From Burkholderiales bacterium Ga0077544 (lineage in GTDB: Bacteria > Pseudomonadota > Gammaproteobacteria > Burkholderiales > Burkholderiaceae_D): a stretch of DNA of 64,000 nt. The stretch spans positions 240,579 to 304,578 of the forward strand of contig LNEU01000018.1 in assembly GCA_001464355.1 (NCBI GenBank), written 5' to 3'. Positions 45,520 through 56,700 of the stretch are shown piece after piece. Within the stretch, counting starts at the first letter, position 1; every line of letters begins with the position of its first letter. The notes below the pieces were generated by a model. That model did not search any database. It was not told the origin of the DNA and worked only from the letters and a program-made list of their open reading frames with translations. A program made the position numbers and the translations under genes.

Positions 45520-48500
45520 CTAAATTGATTGAATTGATTTGCTTAGTACTGCCAAACGTAATTTGCGTTCCTGAAGCAAACGCCATGCTGCTGGAATCAC
45601 AAACAGCGATAACAATGGTGCGGTAATCATGCCTCCCACCATCGGGGCGGCAATTCTTTGCATTACTTCGGAGCCGGCACCGCTACCGAACATAATCGGG
45701 ACAAGGCCGGCCAGGATAACTGCCACGGTCATGGCTTTGGGGCGTACACGCAGTACGGCTCCTTCTCGTATCGCTTCTGCAATGAGTTCCTTGCTTAACG
45801 GCAGCCCGGACTGCAAGCGCTGATTTAATGAATTGCGTAGATACACCAGCATCACAACGCCGAACTCAGCCGCCAGTCCTGCCAAGGCGATAAAACCGAC
45901 CGCAGTGGCAACCGAAACCGCATGACCCAGCAACCATACAAACCAGAAACCGCCGATAAGTGCAAAGGGCACGGTCAGCATGAGCAGCAATGCTTCCGAT
46001 GTGGAGCGAAACGCCAGATACAGCAGAATGAAGATGACCGCGAGCGTGAGCGGAATCACCGTTTGCAACTTGGCGAGCGCCCGTTCCAGGTATTCAAACT
46101 GCCCCGACCAGCCTATCGAATATCCAGGTGGGAGTTGCACTTCTTTTGCCACCGCTGCCTGCATCGCCTTCACGGCTGTGTGCAAGTCGGTTCCGCGTAC
46201 ATCGACATAGACCCAGCCAGAAAGCCGTGCATTCTCGCTGCGTATCATCGGCGGCCCATCGCTTACCTTGATGTTCGTAATATCACCCAGCCTTACCTGT
46301 GCGCCCTTCTCTGTCACGATAGGGAATTCGCGCAGTGTCTGTACCGAATTTCGATATTCCTGCGGGTAGCGGACATTGATAGGAAAACGCTGGCGTCCAT
46401 CCACAACCTCTCCAATGTTTTCTCCGCCAATCGCAGATGAAATGACCGACTGCACATCCGTCACCGCAAGGCCATATCTTGCAGCTTTTGCTCGGTCGAT
46501 ATCAACATCGATATAACGTCCGCCGCTTACGCGTTCCGCCAGCGCAGAAGTCACCCCGGGTACCTTTTTGACGACGGCTTCGATTTGCGTAGCGATTTTG
46601 TCGATTTGTCCGAGGTCGGCACCGGATACCTTCACACCGACGGGCGTCTTGATACCTGTCGAAAGCATGTCGATACGATTACGGATAGGCGGCACCCAAA
46701 CATTCGATAGTCCCGGAACCTTGACTATCCGATCCAGTTCTTCAATGAGCTTTGCAGAGGTCATGCCGGCACGCCATTGGTCTTTTGGTTTGAACTGAAT
46801 GGTCGTTTCAAACATCTCCAAAGGTGCAGGGTCGGTTGCGGATTCTGCGCGGCCGGCTTTGCCAAATACCGTGGCAACTTCCGGTACCGTCTTGATAAGA
46901 CGATCGGTCTGTTGCAGCAATTCGCTGGCTTTAGATGCCGATAGTCCGGGCAACGCGGAAGGCATGTACAGCAAATCACCTTCGTCCAGCGGTGGCAAGA
47001 ATTCGCCGCCTAGTTTGGACAACGGAATAACAGTCAGAGCAAGAGCAAAAAACGCAATCGCAATCGTCCATTTCGGATGTGCCAGACTTGCATTCAACCA
47101 TGGCCGGTACGCCCGTATCAGTACGCGATTAATCGGATTCGATGCCTCGCTTGGAATACGTCCACGTATCATGTATCCCATCAGTACAGGAATCAACGTA
47201 ATCGCCAGTCCGGCTGCGGCAGCCAAGGTATAGGTTTTTGTATATGCCAAAGGCGCGAACAGCTTGCCCTCCTGCGCTTCCAGGGCGAACACCGGAATGA
47301 AAGAGAGCGTAACGATCAATAGCGAGAAGAACAGCGCCGGCCCTACCTCGATAGCCGATTCTGCAATCAAGTCCCATCGCTCTTTCGCACCTATTTCCTG
47401 ATTCGGATGCGCATGCGAATAGGCTTCCAGATGCTTGTGTGCATTCTCAATCATGACAATCGCTGCATCGACCATGGCACCCACAGCTATGGCAATGCCA
47501 CCCAATGACATCAAATTGGCATTGACGCCTTGGTAGCGCATCACAATGAAAGCAGCGAGCACGCCCAAGGGTAGCGAGATGATGGCAACCAAGGCACTGC
47601 GCAGATGGAACAGGAAGATGGCGCAGACCAGTGCGACCACTACAAACTCTTCAATCAGCTTGTCCCTTAGGTTCGTGACTGCTGCCGTAATCAATTTGGA
47701 GCGGTCGTAGGTCGTGACAATTTCCACACCTTTCGGCAACGAGCTTTGCAAGGTGGTCAGTTTTGCCTTGACCGCTTTGATGGTTTCCAGCGCGTTCTTA
47801 CCGGAGCGCATGACAACGACGCCGCCGGCAACCTCACCTTCACCATTCAACTCCGCTATGCCGCGACGCATTTCGGGGCCAATGCGCACTGTCGCTACAT
47901 CCTTGAGCAATACTGGCGTACCCACATCATTTGCGTTTAGCAGGACATTACGAAAATCTTCCAGAGAACGCAGATAGCCGTGCGAGCGCACCATATATTC
48001 GGTCTCGGCCATCTCAACAACCGAACCACCGGACTCCTGGTTTGCCTTCGCCAATGCATCAAGCACTTTTGCGTGAGAAATACCGAAAGCTCGCAGCTTG
48101 TCCGGGTCGAGGATCACTTGATACTGCTTCACCATCCCACCGATGCTGGCGACCTCGGCTACATCCGGCACGGTTTTGAGCTCGAACTTCAAAAACCAGT
48201 CGTTCAATGTCCGCAACTGACTGAGGTCGTTTTGCCCGGTACGGTCGACCAGCGCATATTCAAATACCCAGCCGACTCCAGTTCCATCCGGCCCAAGTTC
48301 GGCCCGTACACCCTGAGGCAAGCGGCTTTGCACCTGGCTGATGTATTCCAACACTCTGGAGCGAGCCCAGTATTGGTCCGTCGCATCGTCAAAAAGAACA
48401 TAGACGAACGAGTCGCCAAAGAAGGAATAACCACGGACAGTCTTGGCGCCGGGAACAGCCAACAGTGCCGTAGTCAGTGGGTAAGTGACTTGATCCTCAA

Positions 48501-48681
48501 CTATCTGCGGTGCCTTGCCGGGATACTGGGCACGAATGATGACCTGCGTGTCAGACAGGTCTGGCAACGCATCCAAAGGCGTTTTGTTCAACGACCATAG
48601 CCCCCATCCTGCGATGACGACCGCAGCAAGCAGTACCCAGAATCGATTGGCAATGGACCAGCGAATAATTCGCGCAATCAT
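45520..48681 (-). CDS. cusA: RND copper/silver efflux pump CusA
   Basis: A 1053-residue, 12-helix proton-driven exporter of the heavy-metal RND class. It begins [18 protein letters not shown]. It shows the conserved [34 protein letters not shown] region with the Asp and Glu of the proton relay, and ends with the [18 protein letters not shown] block common to CusA/CzcA. It exports Cu+ or Ag+ from the periplasm through CusB and CusC. Its start overlaps the cusB stop by four bases (ATGA). Confidence 0.94.
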   Translation of the reverse strand: MIARIIRWSIANRFWVLLAAVVIAGWGLWSLNKTPLDALPDLSDTQVIIRAQYPGKAPQIVEDQVTYPLTTALLAVPGAKTVRGYSFFGDSFVYVLFDDATDQYWARSRVLEYISQVQSRLPQGVRAELGPDGTGVGWVFEYALVDRTGQNDLSQLRTLNDWFLKFELKTVPDVAEVASIGGMVKQYQVILDPDKLRAFGISHAKVLDALAKANQESGGSVVEMAETEYMVRSHGYLRSLEDFRNVLLNANDVGTPVLLKDVATVRIGPEMRRGIAELNGEGEVAGGVVVMRSGKNALETIKAVKAKLTTLQSSLPKGVEIVTTYDRSKLITAAVTNLRDKLIEEFVVVALVCAIFLFHLRSALVAIISLPLGVLAAFIVMRYQGVNANLMSLGGIAIAVGAMVDAAIVMIENAHKHLEAYSHAHPNQEIGAKERWDLIAESAIEVGPALFFSLLIVTLSFIPVFALEAQEGKLFAPLAYTKTYTLAAAAGLAITLIPVLMGYMIRGRIPSEASNPINRVLIRAYRPWLNASLAHPKWTIAIAFFALALTVIPLSKLGGEFLPPLDEGDLLYMPSALPGLSASKASELLQQTDRLIKTVPEVATVFGKAGRAESATDPAPLEMFETTIQFKPKDQWRAGMTSAKLIEELDRIVKVPGLSNVWVPPIRNRIDMLSTGIKTPVGVKVSGADLGQIDKIATQIEAVVKKVPGVTSALAERVSGGRYIDVDIDRAKAARYGLAVTDVQSVISSAIGGENIGEVVDGRQRFPINVRYPQEYRNSVQTLREFPIVTEKGAQVRLGDITNIKVSDGPPMIRSENARLSGWVYVDVRGTDLHTAVKAMQAAVAKEVQLPPGYSIGWSGQFEYLERALAKLQTVIPLTLAVIFILLYLAFRSTSEALLLMLTVPFALIGGFWFVWLLGHAVSVATAVGFIALAGLAAEFGVVMLVYLRNSLNQRLQSGLPLSKELIAEAIREGAVLRVRPKAMTVAVILAGLVPIMFGSGAGSEVMQRIAAPMVGGMITAPLLSLFVIPAAWRLLQERKLRLAVLSKSIQSI

Positions 48682-50171
48682 TGCTTGCCTCCTACCGGTT
48701 TGACGCTTTCGAGCAGATAGCCGTCATCATTTTCCTTGAATGAAAACTCTACTTCCTGCCCTGCTTTTATCTCGCTGAATAATTCAGGACGCGACTTGTT
48801 AAAATCCATCGTCATTGCACCCCACTCAAGTTCCGGGATGGGCTTGTGCGAAAGGGTTAATGCTTTTGGCGTTACTTTTTCTACAGTGCCAATACCCCGG
48901 TGAACAGGAGATGCTGCTGGCTGCATCGCTTGCTTAGTATCAGCAAACTTAGGCAATACCGACTTCAGGCTTGCTTCGGAATCGATAAGGAATTGACCTG
49001 AGGCGACTACTTTCTGCCCCTCACTCAAACCACTCAAAATCTCGGTATCGTTGCCGGTATCCCGGCCAGTCGTCACAACCACAGGCTGCATGCTGTTGTT
49101 TTCGCCAACCACCAGAACAATCGATTGCTTGCCGCTTGCAATCACGGCTTCACTAGGAACGAGAAGACGTGAAACGGATTTCTCGGCATCCAGACGAACA
49201 CGCATGAGCATGCCCGGCGTAAGACTGCCATCACGATTGTCCAGCTCCAGTCTGGCCTGCAAGGTCCGTGTCGCAGTACTGATACCCGGCAGGATTTCGC
49301 GAACCTTGCCGCTATATTTTCTATTTGCGTCACCGGAGAACATAGCCTCCACCGTCATCCCGGAACGGACCGAATTACTCAATGCTTCGGGCACTTCTGC
49401 TACCAGCCAGACCTTGCTCAAACCGGCGACTTTTGCAATGGTCATGCCGGGCGTTACCATCGCCCCATCGCGCACGGACAGTTCGGTGATGACGCCGGTA
49501 ACTGGGGATGTCAGCGTGAAGTGCTTTTGAGATTGCCCGGTGCGGTCTGTCTGATTTATCAATCCGTCCGGAATAGACATCGCGCGCATTCTTTGTCTGG
49601 CGGCTGTCGCCAGTTCGGTATTGCCGCCACGCTTGAGTGCCAGATATTCTTCTTGCGGCGCAATCCAGTCAGGAACGAAAATCGAAGCTATGGCTTCGCC
49701 GCGCTTGATGCGCTGCTGAGGCGAACGGGCATACAGTTTGTCGATATATCCCGTCACACGACTTTGCACGACTTCCGATGCACTCTCATCGAACTGCGTG
49801 GTGCCAACCATTTCAAATGCATCCCGTACTTCTTCGCGCCTTACGGTTGCGAATCGGATACCCAGATTCTGTTGAAGTGTCGGACTGACTTTTACGCCAC
49901 CATCTTCCGAACCCTCATCCGCATAAACCGGGACCAACTGCATATCCATGAAAGGACTTTTGCCAGGCTTGTCGAATTTGTTTCCCGGAACCATGGGGTC
50001 ATGCCAATACAAGACTTTGCGCCCAGTCTTCGGGTCAACTTTTTCAGTTGCCGCGCCAGATGTAGCAGCGTTATCCATACTTCTTTGTGTACCGAACCAA
50101 TACCCGCCAAACACGAGACCAGCACCGGCTAATACCAGGACGATCGCTTTCAAAGCGAATTTCGATTTCAT
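48678..50171 (-). CDS. cusB: Membrane fusion protein CusB with C-terminal CusF-like domain
   Basis: A 497-residue periplasmic adaptor. The N-terminal membrane anchor is followed by a heavy-metal-binding YHS-like segment ([32 protein letters not shown], residues about 53-84), then barrel-sandwich, alpha-hairpin and beta-barrel domains. The last 80 residues (from about 415, [17 protein letters not shown], with MTMDF) form a second CusF-like domain, as in some SilB proteins. The pump thus has one fused and one free CusF. Its start overlaps the cusC stop by four bases. Confidence 0.93.
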   Translation of the reverse strand: MKSKFALKAIVLVLAGAGLVFGGYWFGTQRSMDNAATSGAATEKVDPKTGRKVLYWHDPMVPGNKFDKPGKSPFMDMQLVPVYADEGSEDGGVKVSPTLQQNLGIRFATVRREEVRDAFEMVGTTQFDESASEVVQSRVTGYIDKLYARSPQQRIKRGEAIASIFVPDWIAPQEEYLALKRGGNTELATAARQRMRAMSIPDGLINQTDRTGQSQKHFTLTSPVTGVITELSVRDGAMVTPGMTIAKVAGLSKVWLVAEVPEALSNSVRSGMTVEAMFSGDANRKYSGKVREILPGISTATRTLQARLELDNRDGSLTPGMLMRVRLDAEKSVSRLLVPSEAVIASGKQSIVLVVGENNSMQPVVVTTGRDTGNDTEILSGLSEGQKVVASGQFLIDSEASLKSVLPKFADTKQAMQPAASPVHRGIGTVEKVTPKALTLSHKPIPELEWGAMTMDFNKSRPELFSEIKAGQEVEFSFKENDDGYLLESVKPVGGKQ

Positions 50172-51475
50172 TTCATTTCTCCTGCAGACGCAATCTCATG
50201 TGGAACCACGTGATATTCAAGCGCCGCCCAGGTCAACGCAGCTTCTCTTTCAAGCTCGGCTATTTGCAGCCGTCGTTCCAGCAACATTTTTTTCGCATTG
50301 AAAACGGCACTCAGACTGCCGGCACCCGAACGGTACGCAGCCGTCGCCAATTCCACCTGCTGCGATGCTGCCGGCAGCAACTGCGCATTGAGTTGCACAA
50401 CACGTCCTTTGAGACTTTCCAGAGTGGACGATTGATTCTCGATTTCGGTCTGCAATTCACGCAATGCTTCTTCGTACTGCATCCTGGCCTTGGTCCCTAA
50501 AGCGGATTTTTCTGCAATGTCGCGATTCTGTTTTTGCGCACGATTAACAGCAAGAGGAATGCTGATGCCAAAAGACACCATGTTTGAATACTGACTGCCG
50601 CGCTGACTGTAAGCAGCTTCAACCGACCAGTCTGGATTGCTTTCACGGCTTGCTACGGTGCTGTCGGCATCGGCGAGATTGACCGCTCGGCGCGCAGACA
50701 AAAGCATAGGATGATATTTTTCGAGTTCTTCTACCGGTAACCCCGGCACATGTGAAGTCAGCTTGGGGGTCTCGTCGGCGACAGTGGCGGCGGGCATACC
50801 GGTCCAGCGACTTAACGTAAGACGCGCATTTCTCAAATCCTGTGTGTTCTTGCGCGTCGCATCTTGCGTTTGCGAGAGCGTCAATTGCGCTTGCATTACG
50901 TCCGAAGCGTTTGCCTTGGCACCTCGATGGGCAGCATTCATCGCATTCAGGTCTTCGGCTGCTTCTTTTTCCATCGCACTGACCAATGCCAATGTACGCT
51001 GACCATAAAGTACATTGACCCATGCCTTGGCTGCTTCTTCCCGCACCTTGGCAACGCTTTCCAGATAAGTGCTTTCTTCCATTTCGACGGCGCGCTGGGC
51101 ACGTTCAGACCGTGCAACGCGCTTGTCGGAAGAGACCCATTGCTGTTCGATACCGACCCGACGCATGGTCATGAAGTCGCTTGTGGTGCTGTAACGGTCG
51201 CTACCCGTCACCGGCAGATTGTCGATGCCAACTTTCAGCATCGGGTCCGGCAATTGGTCGGCTTTCGCTGCTGATTCACGACTGGCCAATACGGATGCAT
51301 TAGCGGCCTTGGTCAGTGATGAGCGCTGCAATGAAAGCTGCAATGCTTCGTTTAATGTGAGCCCATTGGATTGGGCGTGAACAAAAGATGTACCAAAAGC
51401 CAGCGCCAGTAAAACGCTGATTCGGCATAGAGTGCGCGACTGATGATTCAGTGGCGCGTGGATACGCAAAAACAT
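50168..51475 (-). CDS. cusC: Outer-membrane efflux channel CusC-like (TolC family)
   Basis: A 435-residue outer-membrane factor. The start at 51475 has GGGGGT upstream; the longer frame adds 11 residues with no signal. A signal peptide ends FGTSFVHAQ. Two TolC-type repeats are visible, each with long helices (LNEALQLSLQRSS; GIEQQWVSSDKRVARSERAQRA). It forms the exit duct for CusAB. It is preceded by a small Cys/Met protein gene and overlaps cusB. Confidence 0.88.
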   Translation of the reverse strand: MFLRIHAPLNHQSRTLCRISVLLALAFGTSFVHAQSNGLTLNEALQLSLQRSSLTKAANASVLASRESAAKADQLPDPMLKVGIDNLPVTGSDRYSTTSDFMTMRRVGIEQQWVSSDKRVARSERAQRAVEMEESTYLESVAKVREEAAKAWVNVLYGQRTLALVSAMEKEAAEDLNAMNAAHRGAKANASDVMQAQLTLSQTQDATRKNTQDLRNARLTLSRWTGMPAATVADETPKLTSHVPGLPVEELEKYHPMLLSARRAVNLADADSTVASRESNPDWSVEAAYSQRGSQYSNMVSFGISIPLAVNRAQKQNRDIAEKSALGTKARMQYEEALRELQTEIENQSSTLESLKGRVVQLNAQLLPAASQQVELATAAYRSGAGSLSAVFNAKKMLLERRLQIAELEREAALTWAALEYHVVPHEIASAGEMK

Positions 51476-51545
51476 ATAACCCCCGGTAAAAAGACGAACG
51501 CCGACCACGGCACAATGCCGGTCAGCGAAACAACTGGGGGTTAAA

Positions 51546-51926
51546 TCAAATGCGAAGTCGTTGCGTTCGGAAATAAGGCGGGTCTACGCCTAATTCCAGA
51601 GGAGCGTCTGTCCAGGCTAAAGCCAGAACGGCAGGAACAACCGGCAGAGGTGCCGGCATGATGAATGAAACAATAGTTGGTGCCAGCGACGGTGCGGCGG
51701 CCAGATGTTCAAGTGCCAACTGCGTGCCTGATTGTTGGGAAGCACAATGAACAGGTTTCTCAATATCCATCTCTGCACAGGGTATGTCACCCATTGCCAT
51801 CTCTTGCGCAGGAGCCGTTGTCTGCGGACAGACGTAGGCAGCCATTGCTATTCCTGAAGTCAGAACGGTCATGACCAGGAAACAAGCAATTAGGCGGCAA
51901 AAAGATGAAAACGAGTGTCGGCGCAT
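51546..51926 (-). CDS. Small Cys/Met-containing exported protein at head of cus operon
   Basis: A 126-residue protein with an N-terminal hydrophobic signal (VMTVLTSGIAMAAYV). Cysteines lie in YVCPQ, IPCAEM and HCASQQ, with Met in MAMGD. A second hydrophobic segment (IVSFIMPAPLPVVPAVLALAW) precedes the conserved end DPPYFRTQRLRI. Such proteins head cus/sil-type operons in betaproteobacteria but have no proven function; copper or silver binding is likely. It begins about 75 bp from the second CopR box. Confidence 0.75.
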   Translation of the reverse strand: MRRHSFSSFCRLIACFLVMTVLTSGIAMAAYVCPQTTAPAQEMAMGDIPCAEMDIEKPVHCASQQSGTQLALEHLAAAPSLAPTIVSFIMPAPLPVVPAVLALAWTDAPLELGVDPPYFRTQRLRI

Positions 51927-51998
51927 TTGGCGGTATTTATAAAATTTTTTACAGTTTAGCGCAATTCATTCATATGCATGGTCATGTTGCACCAACGG

Positions 51999-52014
51999 AT
52001 TACATCTTTGTAAT
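51999..52014. promoter_or_regulatory. CopR box upstream of the cus operon
   Basis: ATTACA-TCTT-TGTAAT is a perfect inverted repeat with the same core and spacing as the box between copA and copR. It lies between the divergent cus operon head and the DUF4148 gene, so CopR may drive both. Confidence 0.78.
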
Positions 52015-52158
52015 ACCGGTGTCATGTGTGTGTAACCGCTAAATTTCTACAATTCATCCATTGATACGTTAGATCGCTAAGCAGCTGAAATGACGTATCT
52101 CACCGATTTCGTTTTTGAATTTACTTAGACGAATCAATCCTAATTTTGGAGAATTGAA

Positions 52159-52503
52159 ATGAAGAGCACACACAAGAAACTCATTGCGGTTATTGCGATA
52201 TCCATAGCATCAGGCACTGCTTTTGCGCACACCGCAAATACGAATACCTTGCAACTTGCTCAAGCAGGAGAGTCTAACTATCCAATCCTTCCATCATTTG
52301 CGTCGACCAAAACTCGCGCAGAAGTAAAGGCGGAGTTACAGCAAGCTCGCGAAAAAGGACTGCTTACAACTACTGATAGCGACTATCCAAAGTTACCTGT
52401 AGTTACTACCAGCAAAACACGAGCCCAAGTTAAAACCGAACTTGAACAAAGCAAGGCAAGTGGCGAATTCAAACGACTTGAGAAAGAGCAATACAGTGGC
52501 TAA
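52159..52503 (+). CDS. Secreted DUF4148 protein
   Basis: A 114-residue periplasmic protein with signal peptide (AISIASGTAFAH). The DUF4148 core appears twice: TKTRAEVKAELQQAREKG and SKTRAQVKTELEQSKASG. The two halves look like an internal duplication, each preceded by a YPxLP motif (NYPILPSF, DYPKLPVV). The family is common in Burkholderiales and its function is unknown. A good ribosome site (TTGGAGAA) precedes the ATG. The CopR box upstream suggests copper induction. Confidence 0.82.
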   Translation: MKSTHKKLIAVIAISIASGTAFAHTANTNTLQLAQAGESNYPILPSFASTKTRAEVKAELQQAREKGLLTTTDSDYPKLPVVTTSKTRAQVKTELEQSKASGEFKRLEKEQYSG

Positions 52504-52532
52504 TCATTCGTCCACCTAACAAGTTCTTCCCT

Positions 52533-52594
52533 AGTACTGCCTATTATCGAAAGATAACCCATCCCAGTCTATCCGGGGATGCGGAGGCAGTACT
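52533..52594. other. Structured element: predicted three-way junction (62 nt)
   Basis: A perfect 10-bp closing stem (AGTACTGCCT 52533-52542 with AGGCAGTACT 52585-52594) encloses two hairpins: TTATC-GAAA-GATAA with a GNRA tetraloop (52544-52557), and CATCCC/GGGATG (52560-52565 with 52576-52581). It follows the DUF4148 stop by 30 bp. It is not a tRNA or attC site and there is no T-run. It could be a small RNA, a processing signal or an element end. Confidence 0.55.
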
Positions 52595-52721
52595 CTAGAC
52601 AATCCTCTACACGACACAAAATATAGCCTTTTAGGCCATATCGTATGCGAACATTTATTTGTAATTTCCTATCCTTGATGTCCATGCAATTGGACAGTTC
52701 ATGGCTAGTTAAATACCTGAA

Positions 52722-54098
52722 CTAAATGCAAGTCAGACCGCAACACACCAATGCACCCGCAGCGCTCTTCAATAGTTCGTTTTCATCTGGCCTTATTGCT
52801 GTATCCGGCACGCTGTAGACCGGCGAGAATCCCCCACCTACCGTACGAAAATTCGTGGTCTGCCCCTGATACAAACGAGCTGCTGTCCATTGAAGCTGGC
52901 CGTCATAGACATACGCGCGAATATCAAATTTAAGCATTTCCGGGTTCTCTTTGCTTCCACTGACTCGTTCCCCTGGCGCCATGATTGCTTGCGCCACGTA
53001 ATCTCCCGCTAAAATTTCTGTCCATACTCGCTTGGTCAATTTGTCTCCCCGATACGTCGCGCGAGAACCAAAGCCTGCACGAGGTTTGAAAAACAAATGC
53101 CGGCGATCTTTCCATAGTTGCTCGGCATTGATTGCCTTGACAATTGAGGTACGTGGAATATTCGTTAGCAAAATTTCCTGAACATCGAAAGGAACGCCAA
53201 GCTCTTGCAACATTTTTGCATCGGTAAGTAATGCAAGATTATATTTGTCGGCATACAGCGCGTGCGCTTGCGGATGTGGCGTCAATACCACTGCATTGGC
53301 CAGATAGGCTGTGCGTAAAGCGGCACACTCCTCTGTTTCCAACATGAAATCGGTTAACCGGTTATAGACTAGATCGATGAGCAGATCGCCGAACCATAAC
53401 TTCCCTTGACGCCATTCCAAATCAGACGGATCGGCAATGACCGCCTGTATTTGGTGCCGCTTGAACAACTGCTGGAATAACAGAAACTCGGGATACATAT
53501 ATTGCTGCTGCGGATGCGTGTCGACAATCGCGATTGTCTTAAGCGATGTTTCTTTAGAAGATAAGCTCCATTCGCTTTGAAACATATCGACGAAAGTTTT
53601 TTCAAGTGCTGCAGCCGATGCATTGGCTAATGCCATGCTCTTCGGATCCAAGCAGCAGGACTGATGCACACGTGCCATGACAGCATTGAACATCGCGCCA
53701 CCAGCGTTTGTGTTAATTTCAATGAGTCCCAAACCATCGTTATTTAAATGAAAGTCATAACCAAAAAAGACGCCCTTTGCCCCGCCCGGATCGTGTCGAA
53801 CAACCTCGGATGCATTGGCAAAAATATGTGCGCGATAAGCTGGCAAAGCAATGACCGATTCAATCGCCTGGATCACGCTTACCATGCGCTTGATCTGGCT
53901 ATCGGATGCGAATACCGGTCGCGCAGAAAATAAATACGGGCAACGTTCTTCGACCAGAGCCATTAATTCAGGAGAATCAAGTTCAATGGCGAGCGCATGC
54001 TTTAGTGCGTCGCTATCCAGACTTATGCAAAAGCATGCGCGATTGAACTGCTCGCTAAACTGACCGACGATCTTTTTTTCCTGAATTGTAGGCGTCAT
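52722..54098 (-). CDS. ATP-grasp-like enzyme of unknown substrate, linked to copper ATPase
   Basis: A 458-residue soluble protein (start MTPTIQEKKIV; a longer frame overlaps the ATPase gene). An acidic metal-binding motif appears early (GLGLIEINTNAGGAM, about residue 140). The ATP-binding Lys motif appears late (FFKPRAGFGSRATYRGDKL, about 335-353), the reversed order of circularly permuted ATP-grasp enzymes such as the glutathionylspermidine synthase type. It then has LYQGQTTNFRTVGGGFSPV. It follows the copper/silver ATPase by 31 bp. It may form an amide bond on a peptide or thiol ligand used in metal defence. No substrate can be assigned. Confidence 0.65.
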   Translation of the reverse strand: MTPTIQEKKIVGQFSEQFNRACFCISLDSDALKHALAIELDSPELMALVEERCPYLFSARPVFASDSQIKRMVSVIQAIESVIALPAYRAHIFANASEVVRHDPGGAKGVFFGYDFHLNNDGLGLIEINTNAGGAMFNAVMARVHQSCCLDPKSMALANASAAALEKTFVDMFQSEWSLSSKETSLKTIAIVDTHPQQQYMYPEFLLFQQLFKRHQIQAVIADPSDLEWRQGKLWFGDLLIDLVYNRLTDFMLETEECAALRTAYLANAVVLTPHPQAHALYADKYNLALLTDAKMLQELGVPFDVQEILLTNIPRTSIVKAINAEQLWKDRRHLFFKPRAGFGSRATYRGDKLTKRVWTEILAGDYVAQAIMAPGERVSGSKENPEMLKFDIRAYVYDGQLQWTAARLYQGQTTNFRTVGGGFSPVYSVPDTAIRPDENELLKSAAGALVCCGLTCI

Positions 54099-54129
54099 TA
54101 ATTTCCGTCTTAGGGTATCTGTAAAAGAA

Positions 54130-56502
54130 TCATTTGCTTGTGCGACGCAGCCGCAATGCATTGGTAATCACCGATACCGAGCTCAGGCTCATCGCAAGTG
54201 CGGCAATCATGGGAGACAGTAGCTGTCCGGTAAATGGGTACAGTAGGCCTGCGGCCAATGGAATACCTAGCGCGTTATAGATAAAAGCAAAGCCCAAGTT
54301 TTGATGCATATTCCGCACTGTATCCAATGAAAGTGTTCTAGCTCTTGCAATGACACGGAGGTCTCCCTTAACTAAGGTCAGATGCGCACTATTAATCGCG
54401 ACATCGGTTCCCGTTCCCATGGCAATGCCGACATCCGCCTTGGCAAGTGCAGGCGCATCGTTGATACCATCCCCTGCCATTGCTACAACTTTTCCTTCTT
54501 TTTGCAGGCGTTCTACCAATGCCAGTTTGTCTTGGGGCTTAACTTCGCCATGCACTTCGCTAATTCCGAGCTTTCCAGCCACCGATTTTGCGGTGGTAAC
54601 CCCGTCCCCGGTTGCCATAATCACGTTGATGCCTGCTTCCCTCAACACTGAGAGTGCTTCCATCGTTGTCGTTTTAATTGGGTCTGACACCGCGACTAGC
54701 CCGATCAACTTTCCATCGACGGCCACGTGCATCACACTTGCACCTTCACTCCGTAATTCTTCGGCTTGCGTCGACAGACTACGCCACTCAATCTTTTCTT
54801 CATCCATGAGCGCCGTATTACCCAATGCTATTCGGTGACCGGCAACAATGCCGCGCACACCAATCCCACTGGATGATTCAAAGCTTTCCGGTTTATCCAG
54901 AGTCAGGCTACGCTTGCGCGCTTCAGTCACAATGGCTTGAGCAAGTGGATGTTCGCTACCTTGGTCGATACTGGCTGCAACCTGAAGTACCGATGTCTCT
55001 GTCTGACCTTGCGCAGCAATAACGCGATCGAATGCCGGTTTACCTTCAGTCAGAGTGCCGGTTTTATCGACAATCAGAGTATTTACCTTACGCATGCCTT
55101 CGATCGCTGCAGCATCCCGAAACAACATCCCTTGCGTTGCTGCGCGTCCTGTTGCTGCCATGATTGACATCGGTGTGGCCAGGCCAAGTGCACAAGGGCA
55201 AGCAATGATCAAGACTGCAACCGCATTGACGAAGCCAAAGACCCAACTCGGTTCTGGGCCAAATAGACCCCATCCCACTAGCGTTAGAAAAGCGATGCCA
55301 ACGACAACCAACACAAAATATCCGGCAACAACGTCGGCTAGACGTTGCATAGGTGCACGGGACCGCTGCGCCTGCGCCACCATTTGTACAATCTGTGAAA
55401 GCATCGTTTGGGAGCCAACTTTTTCGGAGTGAATAACAAGACTGCCACTAGTATTAAGCGTCGCACCGATAACCTTATCTCCTTGTCGCTTGGTCACGGG
55501 CATTGGTTCGCCAGTTAACATGGATTCATCTACTGCGCTTTCTCCTTCTGCGACAACACCATCCACCGGTACTTTTTCACCGGGACGCACGCGTAAAGCG
55601 TCACCAATATGAACGTGAGTGAGAGGCACATCCTCTTCCGTCCCATCCTTGTTGATTCGACGCGCAGTCTTTGGGGCAAGTCCCAATAGGGACTTGATAG
55701 CAGCTGATGTTTGTGAACGAGCTTTTAGTTCAAGAATTTGCCCAAGTAAGGTCAATGCAACGATGACTGCAGCTGCCTCGTAATAAACACCGACACGTCC
55801 ATGTTCCATGAAGGTCGACGGAAACAATCCAGGTGCAAGTGTCGCAACCACACTGTAACCATAAGCCGCTGTTACACCGGCCCCGATTAACGTCCACATA
55901 TTAGGACTACGTCGCACGATGGATTGAAAAAAGCGCTCAAAGAAAGGCCACCCCGCCCATAACACCACAGGTGTACTTAATGTTAGTTCAATCCAGTTTT
56001 GGTAAGGAATGCCTCCTGGAAAGAAACGGTGCGCACCCATCGCCAAGAAAGTAACAATGACAGTTAGCGGCAATGTCCACCAGAAGCGGCGCCGAAAATC
56101 CACGAGCTCGGGATTTTCTTCATCCTCAAGCGAAGGCATGAGAGGCTCAAGTGACATCCCGCATATAGGACAGACGCCAGGAGTTGGTTGCTGAATCTGC
56201 GGATGCATCGGGCACGTATAAATTGTTCCGATCGCCATATCTTGCTGAGGGAGCGAAATATTTTTATTTACATAAATTTGTGGATTGACCTCGAATTTAT
56301 GGATGCATCCAGTGCTACAGAAATAATATTTATTTCCTTCGTACTCAATTTCTTTTAGCGGATCGGCCGCTACTCTCATTCCGCAAACTGGATCAGTAAA
56401 AGGTTTATCCGGATTTTTTACTCTCTCATCCGAATTTATTGAAGATTTAAGGTGGTGACTATGATCACCATGAGAATGATCGTCATGGGCGTTATTGTTC
56501 AT
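54130..56502 (-). CDS. copF: Cu+/Ag+-exporting P1B ATPase with N-terminal YHS domain (CopF/SilP-like)
   Basis: A 790-residue inner-membrane pump. It starts with a His-rich leader ([11 protein letters not shown]), then a YHS/TRASH domain (DPVCGMRV ... YYFCSTGC) and a metal-binding segment ([10 protein letters not shown] ... [11 protein letters not shown]) in place of the usual CxxC domains. Further on are TGEPMPV, CPC in [25 protein letters not shown], the HP motif in SEHPLAQAI, and [13 protein letters not shown]. These fit the CopF/SilP group that exports Cu+ or Ag+. A permuted ATP-grasp-like gene follows it. A long-spacer promoter candidate lies about 100 bp upstream. Confidence 0.92.
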   Translation of the reverse strand: MNNNAHDDHSHGDHSHHLKSSINSDERVKNPDKPFTDPVCGMRVAADPLKEIEYEGNKYYFCSTGCIHKFEVNPQIYVNKNISLPQQDMAIGTIYTCPMHPQIQQPTPGVCPICGMSLEPLMPSLEDEENPELVDFRRRFWWTLPLTVIVTFLAMGAHRFFPGGIPYQNWIELTLSTPVVLWAGWPFFERFFQSIVRRSPNMWTLIGAGVTAAYGYSVVATLAPGLFPSTFMEHGRVGVYYEAAAVIVALTLLGQILELKARSQTSAAIKSLLGLAPKTARRINKDGTEEDVPLTHVHIGDALRVRPGEKVPVDGVVAEGESAVDESMLTGEPMPVTKRQGDKVIGATLNTSGSLVIHSEKVGSQTMLSQIVQMVAQAQRSRAPMQRLADVVAGYFVLVVVGIAFLTLVGWGLFGPEPSWVFGFVNAVAVLIIACPCALGLATPMSIMAATGRAATQGMLFRDAAAIEGMRKVNTLIVDKTGTLTEGKPAFDRVIAAQGQTETSVLQVAASIDQGSEHPLAQAIVTEARKRSLTLDKPESFESSSGIGVRGIVAGHRIALGNTALMDEEKIEWRSLSTQAEELRSEGASVMHVAVDGKLIGLVAVSDPIKTTTMEALSVLREAGINVIMATGDGVTTAKSVAGKLGISEVHGEVKPQDKLALVERLQKEGKVVAMAGDGINDAPALAKADVGIAMGTGTDVAINSAHLTLVKGDLRVIARARTLSLDTVRNMHQNLGFAFIYNALGIPLAAGLLYPFTGQLLSPMIAALAMSLSSVSVITNALRLRRTSK

Positions 56503-56604
56503 TTGCCAGTCCTTTGTTTAAAAACCGAAGCAATAATGTCAAGAAAACGCGAGTGATTTTCAGCTTACCATCTGAGCGCTAGAAAAAATAAACCATCTCG
56601 GCCT

Positions 56605-56638
56605 ATTATCATGCAGGTTCCAACTATGGCAATGTCAA
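56605..56638 (-). promoter_or_regulatory. Candidate promoter of the copper ATPase gene
   Basis: Read on the minus strand, TTGACA is followed after 19-22 bp by CATGAT/GATAAT, with partly symmetric TGCCA...TTGGAA between. The long spacer recalls CueR-type promoters, but the dyad is weak and no cueR gene is adjacent. Confidence 0.35.
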
Positions 56639-56700
56639 GAGAGAATGATGGTTTCAATAATGAGTTGTTTGCCGCCTTTGTAGATTAATCCTTGGCAACA

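Noticed and set aside
52533..52594. tRNA gene or integron attC site
   Set aside because: No tRNA consensus loops or CCA stem length, and no GTTRRRY/RYYYAAC ends; kept as an unknown structured element.
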